From positions 372,001 to 436,000 of the forward strand of contig NZ_WJYA01000005.1 of NCBI RefSeq assembly GCF_009709615.1: a stretch of DNA of 64,000 nt, read 5' to 3'. Position 1 is the stretch's first letter, and the number at the start of each line of letters is the position of its first letter. Position numbers and translations under genes: made by a program. Shown piece by piece: positions 63,233-64,000 of the stretch. The stretch is from Winogradskyella ouciana (lineage in GTDB: Bacteria; Bacteroidota; Bacteroidia; Flavobacteriales; Flavobacteriaceae). Below the pieces are notes generated by a model that worked only from the letters and a program-made list of their open reading frames with translations, was not told where the DNA came from and did no database searches.

Positions 63233-64000
63233 ATGAGCAGATTAACTGTTATTGTTTTTGTAAGTCTATTGTTCTTTTCATGTAAAAACGAAAAGAACTC
63301 ATCTAGTGCAGACGCATCTTCTGGTGCCACAAAAATGAATGAATCCTTAATATATCCTGAAGAAACCAATTTTAAATCTTTACGACAAGTTACCTATGGC
63401 GGAGATAATGCCGAGGCCTATTGGAGTTTTGATGATAAGCAATTGGTTTTTCAATCCAATAATGTAAAATGGGGAGTTAATTGCGACCAAATGTTTTTAA
63501 TGGATGCAGATGAAACCTTTACAGACAGTATTGCACCACCCATGGTAAGTACAGGAAAAGGGAGAACCACCTGTGCTTATTTTCTGCCAGACAACAAACA
63601 TATTATTTACGCTTCTACACATTTGGGAGACGGCGAATGTCCGGAAGTTCCACTAAAAGAAAATGGTAATTACATATGGCCAATTTATGATAGTTACGAC
63701 ATTTTTATAGCGGATTTAGAAGGTAATATTGTAAAACAATTAACTAGCGAAGAAGGTTATGACGCAGAGCCAACCGTGTCACCAAAAGGAGATAAAATTG
63801 TGTTTACCTCTACAAGAAGTGGAGATTTGGAACTTTATACCATGAACCTTGACGGTAGCGACGTAAAGCAAATTACAGATGAATTGGGTTACGATGGTGG
63901 AGCATTCTTTTCACCAGATGGGACTAAGTTGATTTTTAGAGCATCACGCCCTGAAACCGAAAAAGAAAAGAAAGAATACAAGGACCTACTAGCTAAAGGT
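63233..64000 (+). CDS. PD40/TolB-like beta-propeller lipoprotein, truncated by the window edge
   Basis: The frame is open from ATG to the end of the window (256 codons), so the C terminus is missing. The signal MSRLTVIVFVSLLFFSC marks a lipoprotein (Cys17). Two PD40 repeats are visible: DAEPTVSPKGDKIVFTSTRSGDLELYTM and DGGAFFSPDGTKLIFRASRP. It may be a surface or periplasmic propeller; the full domain set and function cannot be seen. Confidence 0.85.
   Translation, partial: MSRLTVIVFVSLLFFSCKNEKNSSSADASSGATKMNESLIYPEETNFKSLRQVTYGGDNAEAYWSFDDKQLVFQSNNVKWGVNCDQMFLMDADETFTDSIAPPMVSTGKGRTTCAYFLPDNKHIIYASTHLGDGECPEVPLKENGNYIWPIYDSYDIFIADLEGNIVKQLTSEEGYDAEPTVSPKGDKIVFTSTRSGDLELYTMNLDGSDVKQITDELGYDGGAFFSPDGTKLIFRASRPETEKEKKEYKDLLAKG

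Noticed and set aside
1-64000. CRISPR array, prophage, insertion sequence or integron
   Set aside because: No regularly spaced direct repeats, no transposase or integrase gene and no phage structural genes were seen.

Overview
This AT-rich window most likely comes from a member of the Flavobacteriaceae (Bacteroidota). Several things point that way: secreted proteins with type IX secretion (T9SS) type A and type B C-terminal sorting domains, a PID-CTERM-like small protein, short lipoprotein signals ending in SC, a cysteine-poor ribosomal protein L32, -7 promoter boxes of the flavobacterial TAnnTTTG type, few Shine-Dalgarno sequences, and dispersed short hairpin repeats of kinds common in this group. 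There is no sign of a prophage, plasmid, transposase or CRISPR array; the window reads as ordinary chromosome.

Layout. Positions 39-4837 (minus strand) hold the start of an arginine/proline operon: GNAT acetyltransferase, argG, argC, proC, argD, with 4-nt overlaps at most junctions. Positions 5263-18465 (minus) form a long amino-acid run transcribed ilvD-ilvB-ilvN-ilvC-ilvA-thrA-thrB-thrC-gapN, joining threonine synthesis to isoleucine/valine synthesis. Positions 18681-29323 are mixed housekeeping: OsmC and AhpD-like proteins, a UDG-superfamily protein with rsmI, a large T9SS type B surface protein, a conserved unknown protein, tdk-alr, mscL and asd. Positions 29509-39283 (plus) carry a prolyl-oligopeptidase lipoprotein, a HAD-domain protein, a diheme cytochrome-like lipoprotein, a secreted FG-GAP/ASPIC protein and a lone ABC ATPase.

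Positions 39287-48597 (minus) are the most interesting part. They hold a compact lipid/polyketide cluster with a YceI protein, FAD oxidoreductase, methyltransferase, type III polyketide synthase, FabL-like enoyl reductase, FabZ-like dehydratase, FabF-like ketosynthase, a dedicated acyl carrier protein, a phosphopantetheinyl transferase and an MMPL/RND exporter. The gene set suggests that a dedicated ACP-bound acyl starter is built, extended and cyclised by the type III PKS, methylated and oxidised, then moved to the envelope. The product is not known from the sequence.

Positions 48663-57455 (minus) hold a GreA-like protein, a DadA-like oxidoreductase, a T9SS-secreted M43 metalloprotease, accC-accB-fabH-rpmF-yceD (fatty-acid initiation) and pdxA. 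Positions 57554-64000 hold ribE, a PID-CTERM-like small protein, a CAU-anticodon tRNA, mce, rbfA with a LolC/E-like permease, dusB, an M28 peptidase and a truncated beta-propeller lipoprotein running off the right edge. Hairpin terminators, candidate promoters and several repeats are listed separately. All family names come from recognising sequence motifs; no database search was run.
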